Origin: an uncultured Collinsella sp.
Lineage (GTDB): Bacteria > Actinomycetota > Coriobacteriia > Coriobacteriales > Coriobacteriaceae
Direction of reading: 5' to 3'
Length of the DNA stretch: 8,336 nt
NCBI GenBank assembly: GCA_900553935.1
Contig: USFK01000053.1
Span: 1-8,336, forward strand
The translations under genes and the position numbers were made by a program. The notes beneath the pieces are model-generated. The model was not told the origin of the DNA. It saw only the letters and a list, made by a program, of their open reading frames with translations, and searched no databases. Position 1 is the stretch's first letter. Each line of letters begins with the position of its first letter. Positions 1 through 7,759 of this stretch are shown piece after piece.

Positions 1-174
1 CTCAAGGCCGTACGGCGAGGCTTTGCGCGCGCCGATGATGGAGAGCGCGGGCGTCGAAAGCACCTCGGGGTTGCCGCGCACATAAAGCGTCTGGGGTACA
101 TCAGAAAGCTCCAAAACGGTCTCGGGATACAACGCATCACCTGGATGCAGCTCAAAGGTTCCCTCGGCCATCAT
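1..174 (-). CDS. dprA: DNA-processing protein DprA, N-terminal part (cut by window edge)
   Basis: DprA binds incoming single-stranded DNA in the cytoplasm and loads RecA during natural transformation. Only the first 58 codons are visible. They match the start of the DprA Rossmann-fold domain: a YPETVLELSDVPQTLYVRG stretch at about residues 16-34, then SIIGARKASPYG at about 45-56, the family's G(S/A)R motif. Many DprA proteins carry a SAM-like helical domain of roughly 80-100 residues before this point; here the protein begins almost directly at the Rossmann fold. Two adjacent in-frame ATGs exist, at 174 and 171. A GGAGG at 184-180 lies 5 nt from the first and 8 nt from the second, so either could be used. 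The start overlaps the comM stop, which implies translational coupling. The identity is well supported; the rest of the gene lies outside the window. Confidence 0.9.
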   Translation of the reverse strand, partial: MMAEGTFELHPGDALYPETVLELSDVPQTLYVRGNPEVLSTPALSIIGARKASPYGLE

Positions 175-1694
175 TGGTCCCTCCTTCCCTGGTACATCGC
201 CGCCTCGAGCACATGGTCCTGCGTCACCTGCTCGCTCTCGGCGACGTCAGCGATTGTACGCGCGATACGCACCAGGCGCACGATGCCGCGGCCCGTGAGA
301 TGCGTGCGTTTGGACAGGCCGAGCACACACTTCTCCGCCGCATCATCGAGCTCAAAGGTCGAAACGACGCCGTCAATGGACCGTGTCTCGTCATCCTTGG
401 CCTCGGCATCCGCATCGTCCATACGGGATTCGCGCCAAGCGCGAAAAGCGCGACCGCGCACAACGTAGTCACGTAACTCAGCTGACGACATGCCCTCCGC
501 GCCCTCGATAATCACCTGAGGGTCGGGACGGGTCACATCGATCATCATGTCGATACGGTCGGCCAAAGGACCGCGCAGTTTAGACCGATAGCGCTCGACC
601 ATCGCCGCCGAGCAGCGACACGGTACCTCACGATCGCCCAAAAAGCCGCAGGGGCAGGGATTGCTCGCAGCCAGCAGCTGAAAGCGCGACGGGAAGGTAA
701 AAGCCCCGTCGACGCGTACGATCCTCACATAGCCGCGTTCGATGGGCTGACGCAGCGTCTGCAGCACACCGGTGGGAAACTCGGCAAGCTCATCCAAAAA
801 GAGCACGCCGCCGTGGGCAAGGCTGATCTCGCCCGGATGCACCGGGCGCCCTCCGCCAATAAGGCCCGCTGTCGAGATGCTGTGATGGGGACTTCGAAAT
901 GGCCGATGCCCTGCAAGCAGGCCATCGATGTTCTCACCCAAGACCGAATGAATACACAGCGCCTCCTGCTGATCCTCAACAGAAAGTTCGGGCAAAATAC
1001 CCGTCATGCGGCGCGCAAGCATGGTCTTGCCCGAACCCGGAGACCCAATCATAAGCAAGCCCAGCTCCCCTGCCGCCGCAAGCGCTATGCCGCGCTTGGC
1101 AACCTCCTGCCCCAACACGTCGGCATAATCGAGCTCGGGCTCAAAGGTGGCCTCGACGCCCTCGGAATCCAAATAATGCCGAGCCGCCTCACCCATACCG
1201 TGCGCAAGCTGCGACAGATGATCGATAAAACCGCAATCGACCCCCGCCAGCGGAACATGCTGGTCAGACCTGCCGGCGATAAAAGACAGCCCCATGTCGC
1301 GGGCCAGCAGTTGGAACGCCACTTCGCCCTTGACGGGAAGCACCGTGCCATCCAAGCCAAGCTCGCCGGCAACGAGGCAGCGGTCGAGATTGTCGCGGGG
1401 AATCTGCCCATCGGCCGCAAGCACCGCAATGGCTATCGGCAGGTCAAAGCCGCTACCGGTCTTTCGGATATCGCCAGGCGCCAGATTGACCGTAATGCCC
1501 GAGCGCGGGATCTCGAACCCGGCGGAGCGCATCGCGCAGCGAATACGACCGCGTGACTCCATCACCTCCATGCTCGGAATGCCGAGCATCTGGATGCCCG
1601 GAACGCCACCGGCAAGCGAGACCTCGACCGTGACGTGAATCGCCTCGACGCCGCGGATGCAGGCCGCGTGAACGGCAAACGTCTCGAACGCCAT
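171..1694 (-). CDS. comM: ComM/YifB family AAA+ ATPase (Mg-chelatase-like), competence branch-migration helicase
   Basis: The 507-residue product has the full length and layout of ComM/YifB. In characterised members it is a hexameric AAA+ helicase that promotes branch migration of transforming DNA during natural transformation. The N-terminal ChlI-like domain (about 1-175) contains NLAPGDIRKTGSGFDLPIA at 70-88. The AAA+ domain has Walker A GSPGSGKT at 217-224, FRSPHHS at 266-272, Walker B GGVLFLDEL at 295-303, sensor NPCPCG at 345-350 with nearby CRC at 359-361 (a likely Cys metal-binding cluster), and GPLADRID with an arginine-finger candidate at 375-382. The C-terminal Mg-chelatase domain includes SKRTHLTGRG at 461-470. 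The frame stays open upstream to 1892, but that part overlaps yraN. The ATG at 1694 begins the conserved MAFETFAVHA and overlaps the yraN stop by one base (TGATG). A GTG directly before it is a possible alternative start. Confidence 0.96.
   Translation of the reverse strand: MAFETFAVHAACIRGVEAIHVTVEVSLAGGVPGIQMLGIPSMEVMESRGRIRCAMRSAGFEIPRSGITVNLAPGDIRKTGSGFDLPIAIAVLAADGQIPRDNLDRCLVAGELGLDGTVLPVKGEVAFQLLARDMGLSFIAGRSDQHVPLAGVDCGFIDHLSQLAHGMGEAARHYLDSEGVEATFEPELDYADVLGQEVAKRGIALAAAGELGLLMIGSPGSGKTMLARRMTGILPELSVEDQQEALCIHSVLGENIDGLLAGHRPFRSPHHSISTAGLIGGGRPVHPGEISLAHGGVLFLDELAEFPTGVLQTLRQPIERGYVRIVRVDGAFTFPSRFQLLAASNPCPCGFLGDREVPCRCSAAMVERYRSKLRGPLADRIDMMIDVTRPDPQVIIEGAEGMSSAELRDYVVRGRAFRAWRESRMDDADAEAKDDETRSIDGVVSTFELDDAAEKCVLGLSKRTHLTGRGIVRLVRIARTIADVAESEQVTQDHVLEAAMYQGRRDQ
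180..184 (-). promoter_or_regulatory. Ribosome binding site of dprA, embedded in the end of comM
   Basis: The minus strand reads GGAAGGAGGGACCA just before the ATGATG of dprA. These same bases encode the last residues of ComM (GRRDQ), so the dprA ribosome binding site lies wholly inside comM. This supports dprA being translated from the comM message rather than from its own transcript. Confidence 0.75.
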
Positions 1695-2179
1695 CACGAC
1701 ACCTGCCAATCGAACGCGTTGTACTGATGCTCGATCTCGGCGATATGCCCGCCACGAATGGTGACGCCCACGGCATCGAAGCGAATCGCCTTGAGCGGAT
1801 AATGCTCCATGAGGTAGCAACTTGCGATGCGGCGGTAGCGGCGTTGCTTTTGGGCGTCCACGGCCTCCTCGGGAAAGACCCGCGTGCTGCAATCCAGTGC
1901 AACTCGTCTGGTTTTGACCTCGGCCATCACCACGACATCGTCGAGCTCATCGAGCAGCACCAGATCGGCCTCGCCCTCGGTGCAACGATAACCCTGCTCC
2001 AGCAAGGTGTAGCCGCGCTCGTTAAAGTAGTCGATGGTGATCAGCTCGCCCAGCATGCCCAGCTCGCGGGGACTGAGTCCCTTGATAAAGTCGGGCGTCA
2101 TCGCCCCACAGTCGAGCTCGCCGTTTTCCCAACGCTCCTTGAGTTGCTGCGTCTTGCTCTTTTTGCTTGCGGCACTCAT
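1694..2179 (-). CDS. YraN/UPF0102 family endonuclease-like protein
   Basis: This 161-residue protein matches the YraN (UPF0102) family, which has a restriction-endonuclease-like fold but no settled function. Visible signatures are GMLGELITIDYFNERGY (41-57), EADLVLLD (70-77) and MAEVKTRR (85-92). Together they give the E...ExD...ExK pattern of PD-(D/E)XK nucleases, with E46, D72, E87 and K89 as likely active-site residues. The usual EIDLI is EADLV here. Family members are commonly about 120 residues; this one has roughly 37 extra N-terminal residues, charged and rich in Lys, Glu and Gln. The start at 2179 is chosen because AAGGAG at 2190-2185 sits 5 nt upstream; in-frame sequence above it lacks family similarity. 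The stop overlaps the comM start. Position between rnhB and comM/dprA is a common bacterial arrangement and hints at a DNA recombination or repair role. That role is inference. Confidence 0.9.
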   Translation of the reverse strand: MSAASKKSKTQQLKERWENGELDCGAMTPDFIKGLSPRELGMLGELITIDYFNERGYTLLEQGYRCTEGEADLVLLDELDDVVVMAEVKTRRVALDCSTRVFPEEAVDAQKQRRYRRIASCYLMEHYPLKAIRFDAVGVTIRGGHIAEIEHQYNAFDWQVS

Positions 2180-2277
2180 GGGGTCTCCTTTCCCGCACAC
2201 TGCATTGCCCCGATGATGAGGGCACCTTTCATGCGGGTAAGTACCGGAAGCAAACCAAAAGCTGACCAAATGCCGTC

Positions 2278-2319
2278 AAAAAACGGGCCGTACGCAGCAA
2301 TGGTGTTGCATACGGCCCG
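2278..2319 (-). terminator. Intrinsic terminator after rnhB
   Basis: On the minus strand a 13-bp stem (arms 2319-2307 and 2296-2284, beginning CGGGCCGTA) with one G-U pair encloses a 10-nt loop and is followed at once by six T residues (2283-2278). The position with the wobble pairs properly only in the minus-strand RNA, which fixes the direction. It lies about 50 nt after the rnhB stop and about 100 nt before the yraN start, so yraN-comM-dprA should need their own promoter in 2180-2277 or read-through. I found no convincing -35/-10 pair there. A TTGACG overlaps the end of the T-tract, but no matching -10 box is visible. Confidence 0.9.
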
Positions 2320-2368
2320 CTACCAGCAGGTTTATAAAACCCCTGAGGTCCCTGTCTCCACAATTGAC

Positions 2369-3157
2369 CTAGAAAAGGCGCTCAGTCTGCAAAAAGTTTC
2401 CGCAAAAGCTCACGCGGTGCAGTGGGCAAAGCCCATGTTTGCGAATGGCCTCGATGTGCTCGGGGCTCGCGTAGCCCTTCGACTCGGCCAGATGGTACTC
2501 GGGATACTCGGCGTCGTACTCGACCATCATCTCGTCACGCGTGACCTTGGCCATGATGGACGCCGCGGCGATGCAGGCAATTTTGGCATCGCCCTTCACC
2601 ACATCGCGCTCGTTAGGAACGGCGCCCAAGGGGTTGCCATCCATGAGGACGCAGTCGGGTTCAAGTCCCGTATCGGCCACGGCGCCCGCAACGGCAGTAC
2701 GGATAGCACGGGCCATGCCCATCTCATCGATATCCTTCGGCGCGATATGGCAAAAGCCGATGGCAGTCGCCACCTCGGCTATCTTCACCGAGAGCAACTC
2801 GCGGCGCGCGGGCGTGAGCTTTTTGGAATCGTTGATACCCCAGACGCGCGGCTCCATAGGAAGACAGACGGCGCATACCGTCAAAGGACCGGCCACCGAT
2901 CCGCGGCCCACCTCGTCGACACCAACGACCATACCATCACCGCCGAGCTCATGCATAAGCTCGTACATGTCATTGACACGCTCGCGCTCGGCAAGCTCTT
3001 TGTCATGGCGTTTGAGGGCGCGTTCACAAGCCTTGATCACCTGCTGGCGCGGGTCCTCGCGATAATGCTCCACGAGGGCGGGAATCTCCTCAAACGTAGC
3101 GCTCGCCAACTCACCAGCAACCTGCGATGCTGAAACCGAGCTCGTCATGTTGGCCAT
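2369..3157 (-). CDS. rnhB: Ribonuclease HII
   Basis: RNase HII cuts the RNA strand of RNA/DNA hybrids and removes ribonucleotides misincorporated into DNA. The 262-residue product shows the family core: GVDEVGRGSVAGPL (79-92) with catalytic D81 and E82, NDSKKLTPARR (109-119), LMDGNPLG (171-178) with D173, and VVKGDAKIACIAAASIMAKV (186-205) with D190. By comparison with the E. coli enzyme (D16, E17, D108, D126) all four catalytic acids are present. About 75 residues precede the catalytic core, a charged helical segment like the N-terminal extension of longer RNase HII enzymes. Three ATGs are possible (3175, 3157, 3148). The one at 3157 is chosen because AAGGAGG lies 7 nt upstream, while 3175 would fall in front of that site. 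It follows rplS directly, as in many bacteria, but with a terminator between them. Confidence 0.96.
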   Translation of the reverse strand: MANMTSSVSASQVAGELASATFEEIPALVEHYREDPRQQVIKACERALKRHDKELAERERVNDMYELMHELGGDGMVVGVDEVGRGSVAGPLTVCAVCLPMEPRVWGINDSKKLTPARRELLSVKIAEVATAIGFCHIAPKDIDEMGMARAIRTAVAGAVADTGLEPDCVLMDGNPLGAVPNERDVVKGDAKIACIAAASIMAKVTRDEMMVEYDAEYPEYHLAESKGYASPEHIEAIRKHGLCPLHRVSFCGNFLQTERLF

Positions 3158-3164
3158 ACCAGGC

Positions 3165-3171
3165 CCTCCTT
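3165..3171 (-). promoter_or_regulatory. Ribosome binding site that fixes the rnhB start
   Basis: AAGGAGG on the minus strand lies 7 nt before the ATG at 3157. It overlaps one end of a 10-bp perfect palindrome, TTGCATGCAA (3170-3179), which sits between the upstream terminator T-tract and the start codon. Confidence 0.8.
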
Positions 3172-3186
3172 GCATGCAAATCAGAT

Positions 3187-3216
3187 AAAAAGAAGGGCCA
3201 CCCGAAGGTGACCCTT
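3187..3216 (-). terminator. Intrinsic terminator between rplS and rnhB
   Basis: On the minus strand the arms AAGGGTCACC and GGTGGCCCTT form a 10-bp stem with one G-U pair around a TTCG loop closed by C-G, the very stable UUCG tetraloop form. CTTTTT follows, with the T-tract at 3191-3187. A second hairpin, TGTCCA-N6-TGGACA (3235-3218), stands one base upstream of the stem. The terminator lies about 35 nt after the rplS stop. Its T-tract ends only 29 nt before the rnhB start codon, which leaves almost no room for a separate rnhB promoter downstream. Confidence 0.92.
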
Positions 3217-3250
3217 GTGTCCAAACGAGTGGACAGACGCTGCGATCTTC

Positions 3251-3592
3251 TTAGCGCTTCTCGGGGATGCGAGCAGCCTTGCCCACCTTGTCGCGGAGGT
3301 AGTACAGCTTGGCGCGACGGACGCGACCATGACGGACGACCTCGAGCTTGGCGATCTTGGGGCTGTGAAGCGGGAAGGTACGCTCAACACCGACACCGAA
3401 GGACATCTTGCGGACGGTGAAGGTCTCGCGGGCACCGGCGCCGGCCATGCGGATGACGTCGCCCTGGAAGACCTGGATGCGCTCGCGGTCGCCTTCCTTA
3501 ATGCGGTAGTGAACCTTGACGTTGTCGGCGACGCGAACCTGAGGAATGTCCTCGCGGATCTGCTGACGCTCGATTGCGCGGATGTAATCCAT
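3251..3592 (-). CDS. rplS: 50S ribosomal protein L19
   Basis: L19 is a large-subunit protein at the interface with the 30S subunit. The 113-residue sequence is clearly L19: VRVADNVKVHYRIKEGDRER (21-40), RIQVFQGDVI (near 38-47), FTVRKMSFGVGVERTFPLHS (near 58-77), and the basic end VRRAKLYYLRDKVGKAAR. Length equals that of typical bacterial L19 (about 115). A TTG two codons upstream (3598) would allow a slightly longer protein, but the AAGGA at 3604-3600 is 7 nt from the ATG at 3592 and almost touches the TTG, so the ATG is preferred. The gene has its own promoter and structured leader upstream and a strong terminator downstream, suggesting a mainly single-gene transcript. In this window trmD and rimM, frequent upstream partners, are replaced by ppdK. 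Confidence 0.98.
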   Translation of the reverse strand: MDYIRAIERQQIREDIPQVRVADNVKVHYRIKEGDRERIQVFQGDVIRMAGAGARETFTVRKMSFGVGVERTFPLHSPKIAKLEVVRHGRVRRAKLYYLRDKVGKAARIPEKR

Positions 3593-3605
3593 GTGCAATT
3601 CCTTA

Positions 3606-3640
3606 CTCTTCTAGAGGTGCCGTACCACCTTGGCCGGCAC
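3606..3640 (-). promoter_or_regulatory. Structured leader of rplS: two adjacent hairpins before the ribosome binding site
   Basis: In the minus-strand leader a 6-bp stem GTGCCG/CGGCAC (3640-3635 with 3622-3617, and a possible inner CCA/TGG pairing) is followed without a gap by a small CTCT-AGA-AGAG hairpin (3616-3606). The ribosome binding site begins two bases later. Ribosomal protein genes often have such leaders for self-regulation, and an L19 leader family is known in Firmicutes. I cannot show that this one belongs to it. The hairpins are seen; the regulatory role is inference. Confidence 0.5.
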
Positions 3641-3661
3641 GTAGTTGAACAAACGTATTCG

Positions 3662-3689
3662 AGTATACACGCGCGGGTTTGCTCTGCAA
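3662..3689 (-). promoter_or_regulatory. Promoter of rplS
   Basis: On the minus strand TTGCAG (3689-3684) and TATACT (3667-3662) are separated by 16 bp. An A/T-rich stretch with AAAAAATT lies just upstream of the -35 box, as in UP elements of strong ribosomal promoters. Transcription would start near 3655, giving a leader of about 60 nt. The promoter sits inside a longer inverted repeat, GCGGGTTT/AAACCCGC (3726-3719 with 3680-3673), so the -35 box would lie in the loop. Confidence 0.65.
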
Positions 3690-3735
3690 GAACAATTTTT
3701 TCCGCAGACAAAAAGACAAAACCCGCACATGATAA

Positions 3736-3763
3736 CCGCCCGCCTCACGAATGAGACGGGCGG
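3736..3763 (-). terminator. Probable terminator after ppdK
   Basis: A 12-bp GC-rich stem on the minus strand (CCGCCCGTCTCA with TGAGGCGGGCGG, one G-U pair) encloses a TTCG loop, 38 nt after the ppdK stop. Only TTATCAT follows the stem directly. T-rich tracts (TTTTG, CTTTTTG) start about 10 nt later, so termination may be less tight than at the other two sites. The wobble pair again forms only in minus-strand RNA. Confidence 0.75.
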
Positions 3764-3801
3764 CATGAAGGGGGCTAAGCTAGGCGTCTAAACGCCGGGC
3801 G

Positions 3802-6552
<2,751 letters not shown>

Positions 6553-6568
6553 GATACTTCCCCTTCCA

Positions 6569-6582
6569 TGCGCTTACGCGCA
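6569..6582 (-). repeat. Copy 1 of a 14-nt hairpin repeat, before ppdK
   Basis: The minus strand reads TGCGCGTAAGCGCA, a 5-bp stem with a GTAA (GNRA-type) loop. Here it can extend to 7 bp with one G-U pair. It ends 16 nt before the ppdK GTG and just upstream of its ribosome binding site. An identical copy stands in the same place before the regulator gene (7739-7752). Confidence 0.8.
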
Positions 6583-6601
6583 CGACCGTGGTAACGAATC
6601 G

Positions 6602-6641
6602 ACCCGCCGGATGCAGGCCGTGAGGGAACTATACGGCGGGT
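6602..6641 (-). promoter_or_regulatory. Inverted repeat in the ppdK leader
   Basis: ACCCGCCG and CGGCGGGT form a perfect 8-bp inverted repeat separated by 24 nt. If transcription starts at the upstream promoter, this is a leader hairpin about 50 nt before ppdK. The loop holds TATAGT on the minus strand, a possible -10 box, but no good -35 box lies at the right distance. With four T residues after it on the plus strand it could resemble a plus-strand terminator, though no plus-strand gene needs one. Confidence 0.45.
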
Positions 6642-6674
6642 TTTGGGCAGGCTTGAGCAGAGGGTGCGCGGTTT

Positions 6675-6723
6675 GGTAAACGTGCTAAAACAGGCGGTAA
6701 ACGGTAGGTAAAGTTGGTTACCT
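6675..6723. promoter_or_regulatory. Phased GGTAAA boxes and inverted repeat upstream of ppdK (putative operator array)
   Basis: On the plus strand GGTAAA begins at 6675, 6696 and 6707, spaced 21 and 11 bp apart, close to two and one turns of DNA. The last box is half of an inverted repeat AGGTAA-N6-TTACCT (6706-6723). Further copies are GGTAAC at 6590 and the reverse TTTACC at 6782-6787. The inverted repeat falls near the expected transcription start of the ppdK promoter candidate. The boxes are seen directly; binding by a regulator is inference and no protein is proposed. Confidence 0.45.
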
Positions 6724-6727
6724 TATG

Positions 6728-6758
6728 AAGATACCAATGCAAGATGCTTGCAGGTCAA
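6728..6758 (-). promoter_or_regulatory. Candidate ppdK promoter with a palindrome in its spacer
   Basis: The minus strand has TTGACC (6758-6753) and an extended -10 element TGGTATCTT (TATCTT at 6733-6728) with a 19-bp spacer. That spacing is longer than usual, but the TGN extension may compensate. The spacer contains a perfect 6+3+6 palindrome, TGCAAGATGCTTGCA (6738-6752), a typical operator position. Transcription would start near 6722, giving a leader of about 170 nt. Confidence 0.5.
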
Positions 6759-6849
6759 ATGCTAGTTTATTGCTAAATCGCTTTACCAATATCGTGCATT
6801 ATTTTTAGGTAGTCTTTTAGAGACGGGCATTTTTAGCTACCCCAATAAG

Positions 6850-7725
6850 CTAGCTTTGCTGGGCTCGGCGGGCGGCGCGGCGGGCACGGGCATCTTGGAT
6901 TTCCTCCAAGTGGCTAATGATCTCGGCAGCGCTTTCCTCGATGGCTTTGCCGTCGGTACGCACTACAAAGCAGCCCAGGCGTTTCATGAGCGCGCGGGCT
7001 TCCGCAAGCTCACTACGCACGCTCTCGGGCTCGGCATAGGAGCCTGCGACGGCGCGGGCGTAGTCGTCGCCCAAGCGGCTATCGCGAATTTCGGAAATCA
7101 CATCTACGGTCGAAATCAGACCGAACAGCCGCATGGGGTCGACCTCGTAAATCGACTTCGGCGGCTCCACGCCATGGGCCAAAGGAACATTGGCAACCTT
7201 GTAACCCTGATAGGCCAAATACATCGACAGCGGCGTCTTGGACGTACGCGACACACCCAGCAGCACGATATCGGCACCCGACAGATCGTCGCAACCGCGC
7301 CCGTCGTCGTGCTCAACGAAATACTCCATGGCCTCGATACGATGGAAATAGCGGTCATCTGTCTTGTGAATCACGCCCGCAACGCCCTTGGGCGGCACAC
7401 CGATGAGCGACGACAGCACGGCAAGTGTCGGGCCGATCAGGTCGACCGAACGGATATGCAGCATACCAAGGTAATCGAGCACGCGGGCGCGAAGCGCCGG
7501 ATCGACAATGGTGTGGAACACGGCAATATCGCGATGGTCCGCATCGACACGCGAACCCACAAACGATTTAACCTGCTCCACCGAGGTCACCTTGGGCAGG
7601 CGCAAAAGATGAAAAGCCCCTTCATCAAATTGCCCGGACGCCGCAAGCACCACCTCACAAGCGGTATCACCGAGCGAGTCGGAGATAACGATAACGGTGG
7701 GACGAGCGGCGACCGGGCAATCCAT
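6850..7725 (-). CDS. Pyruvate, phosphate dikinase regulatory protein (bifunctional Thr kinase/phosphorylase)
   Basis: The 291-residue product belongs to the PSRP/PDRP (DUF299) family. Known members use ADP to phosphorylate a Thr beside the catalytic His of the dikinase, switching it off, and use phosphate to remove that group again, releasing pyrophosphate. Visible signatures are VIVISDSLGDTA (11-22), VIHKTDDRYFHRIEAMEYF (118-136) followed by EHDDGR, the P-loop-like GVSRTSKTPLSMYLA (157-171), and KVANVPLAHGVEPP (176-189). A short basic tail, RARRAARRAQQS, closes the protein. The start at 7725 is supported by AAGGAG 6 nt upstream. The gene lies 34 nt after glyS and may be read from that transcript. 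ppdK, its presumed target, follows after 297 nt. The E. coli homologue acts on PEP synthase instead, but the neighbouring ppdK makes the dikinase the likely substrate. Confidence 0.95.
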   Translation of the reverse strand: MDCPVAARPTVIVISDSLGDTACEVVLAASGQFDEGAFHLLRLPKVTSVEQVKSFVGSRVDADHRDIAVFHTIVDPALRARVLDYLGMLHIRSVDLIGPTLAVLSSLIGVPPKGVAGVIHKTDDRYFHRIEAMEYFVEHDDGRGCDDLSGADIVLLGVSRTSKTPLSMYLAYQGYKVANVPLAHGVEPPKSIYEVDPMRLFGLISTVDVISEIRDSRLGDDYARAVAGSYAEPESVRSELAEARALMKRLGCFVVRTDGKAIEESAAEIISHLEEIQDARARRAARRAQQS

Positions 7726-7738
7726 GCGGGGCTCCTTT

Positions 7739-7752
7739 TGCGCTTACGCGCA
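7739..7752 (-). repeat. Copy 2 of the 14-nt hairpin repeat, before the dikinase regulator gene
   Basis: TGCGCGTAAGCGCA on the minus strand, identical to the copy before ppdK (6569-6582). It lies between the glyS stop (7760) and the AAGGAG ribosome binding site of the regulator, ending 13 nt before the start codon. A 5-bp stem with a GTAA loop can form in the RNA. No T-tract follows, so it is not an intrinsic terminator for glyS. Confidence 0.8.
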
Positions 7753-7759
7753 GGCTAGC

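Noticed and set aside
813..1556. 247-codon open frame on the plus strand
   Set aside because: It is antisense to the ATPase core of comM, where the minus-strand motifs are unmistakable.
1695..1892. Longer N-terminus for comM (66 extra codons)
   Set aside because: This part overlaps the yraN coding frame, is rich in Arg, Pro and His like an off-frame translation, and precedes the conserved family start MAFETF.
2180..2277. Promoter for yraN-comM-dprA
   Set aside because: TTGACG and TTGGTC hexamers are present, but no -10-like hexamer lies at 16-18 bp from either, so no promoter is called.
1727..3133. 468-codon open frame on the plus strand
   Set aside because: It spans yraN, the terminator and rnhB on the opposite strand. 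No domain is visible and it crosses a strong intergenic terminator, so it is a shadow.
6629..6634. TATAGT as the main ppdK -10 box
   Set aside because: At 16-18 bp upstream there is nothing resembling TTGACA, and the box sits inside a hairpin loop. It is kept only as an alternative.
6602..6644. Plus-strand intrinsic terminator (8-bp stem then TTTT)
   Set aside because: The loop is 24 nt, the T-tract short, and no plus-strand gene exists upstream. It is better read as a leader hairpin of ppdK.
6800..6856. Terminator after the dikinase regulator gene
   Set aside because: Small pairings exist (GTCT/AGAC, and a 10-bp AAGCTAGCTT palindrome over the stop codon), but no GC-rich stem followed by T residues is present on the minus strand.
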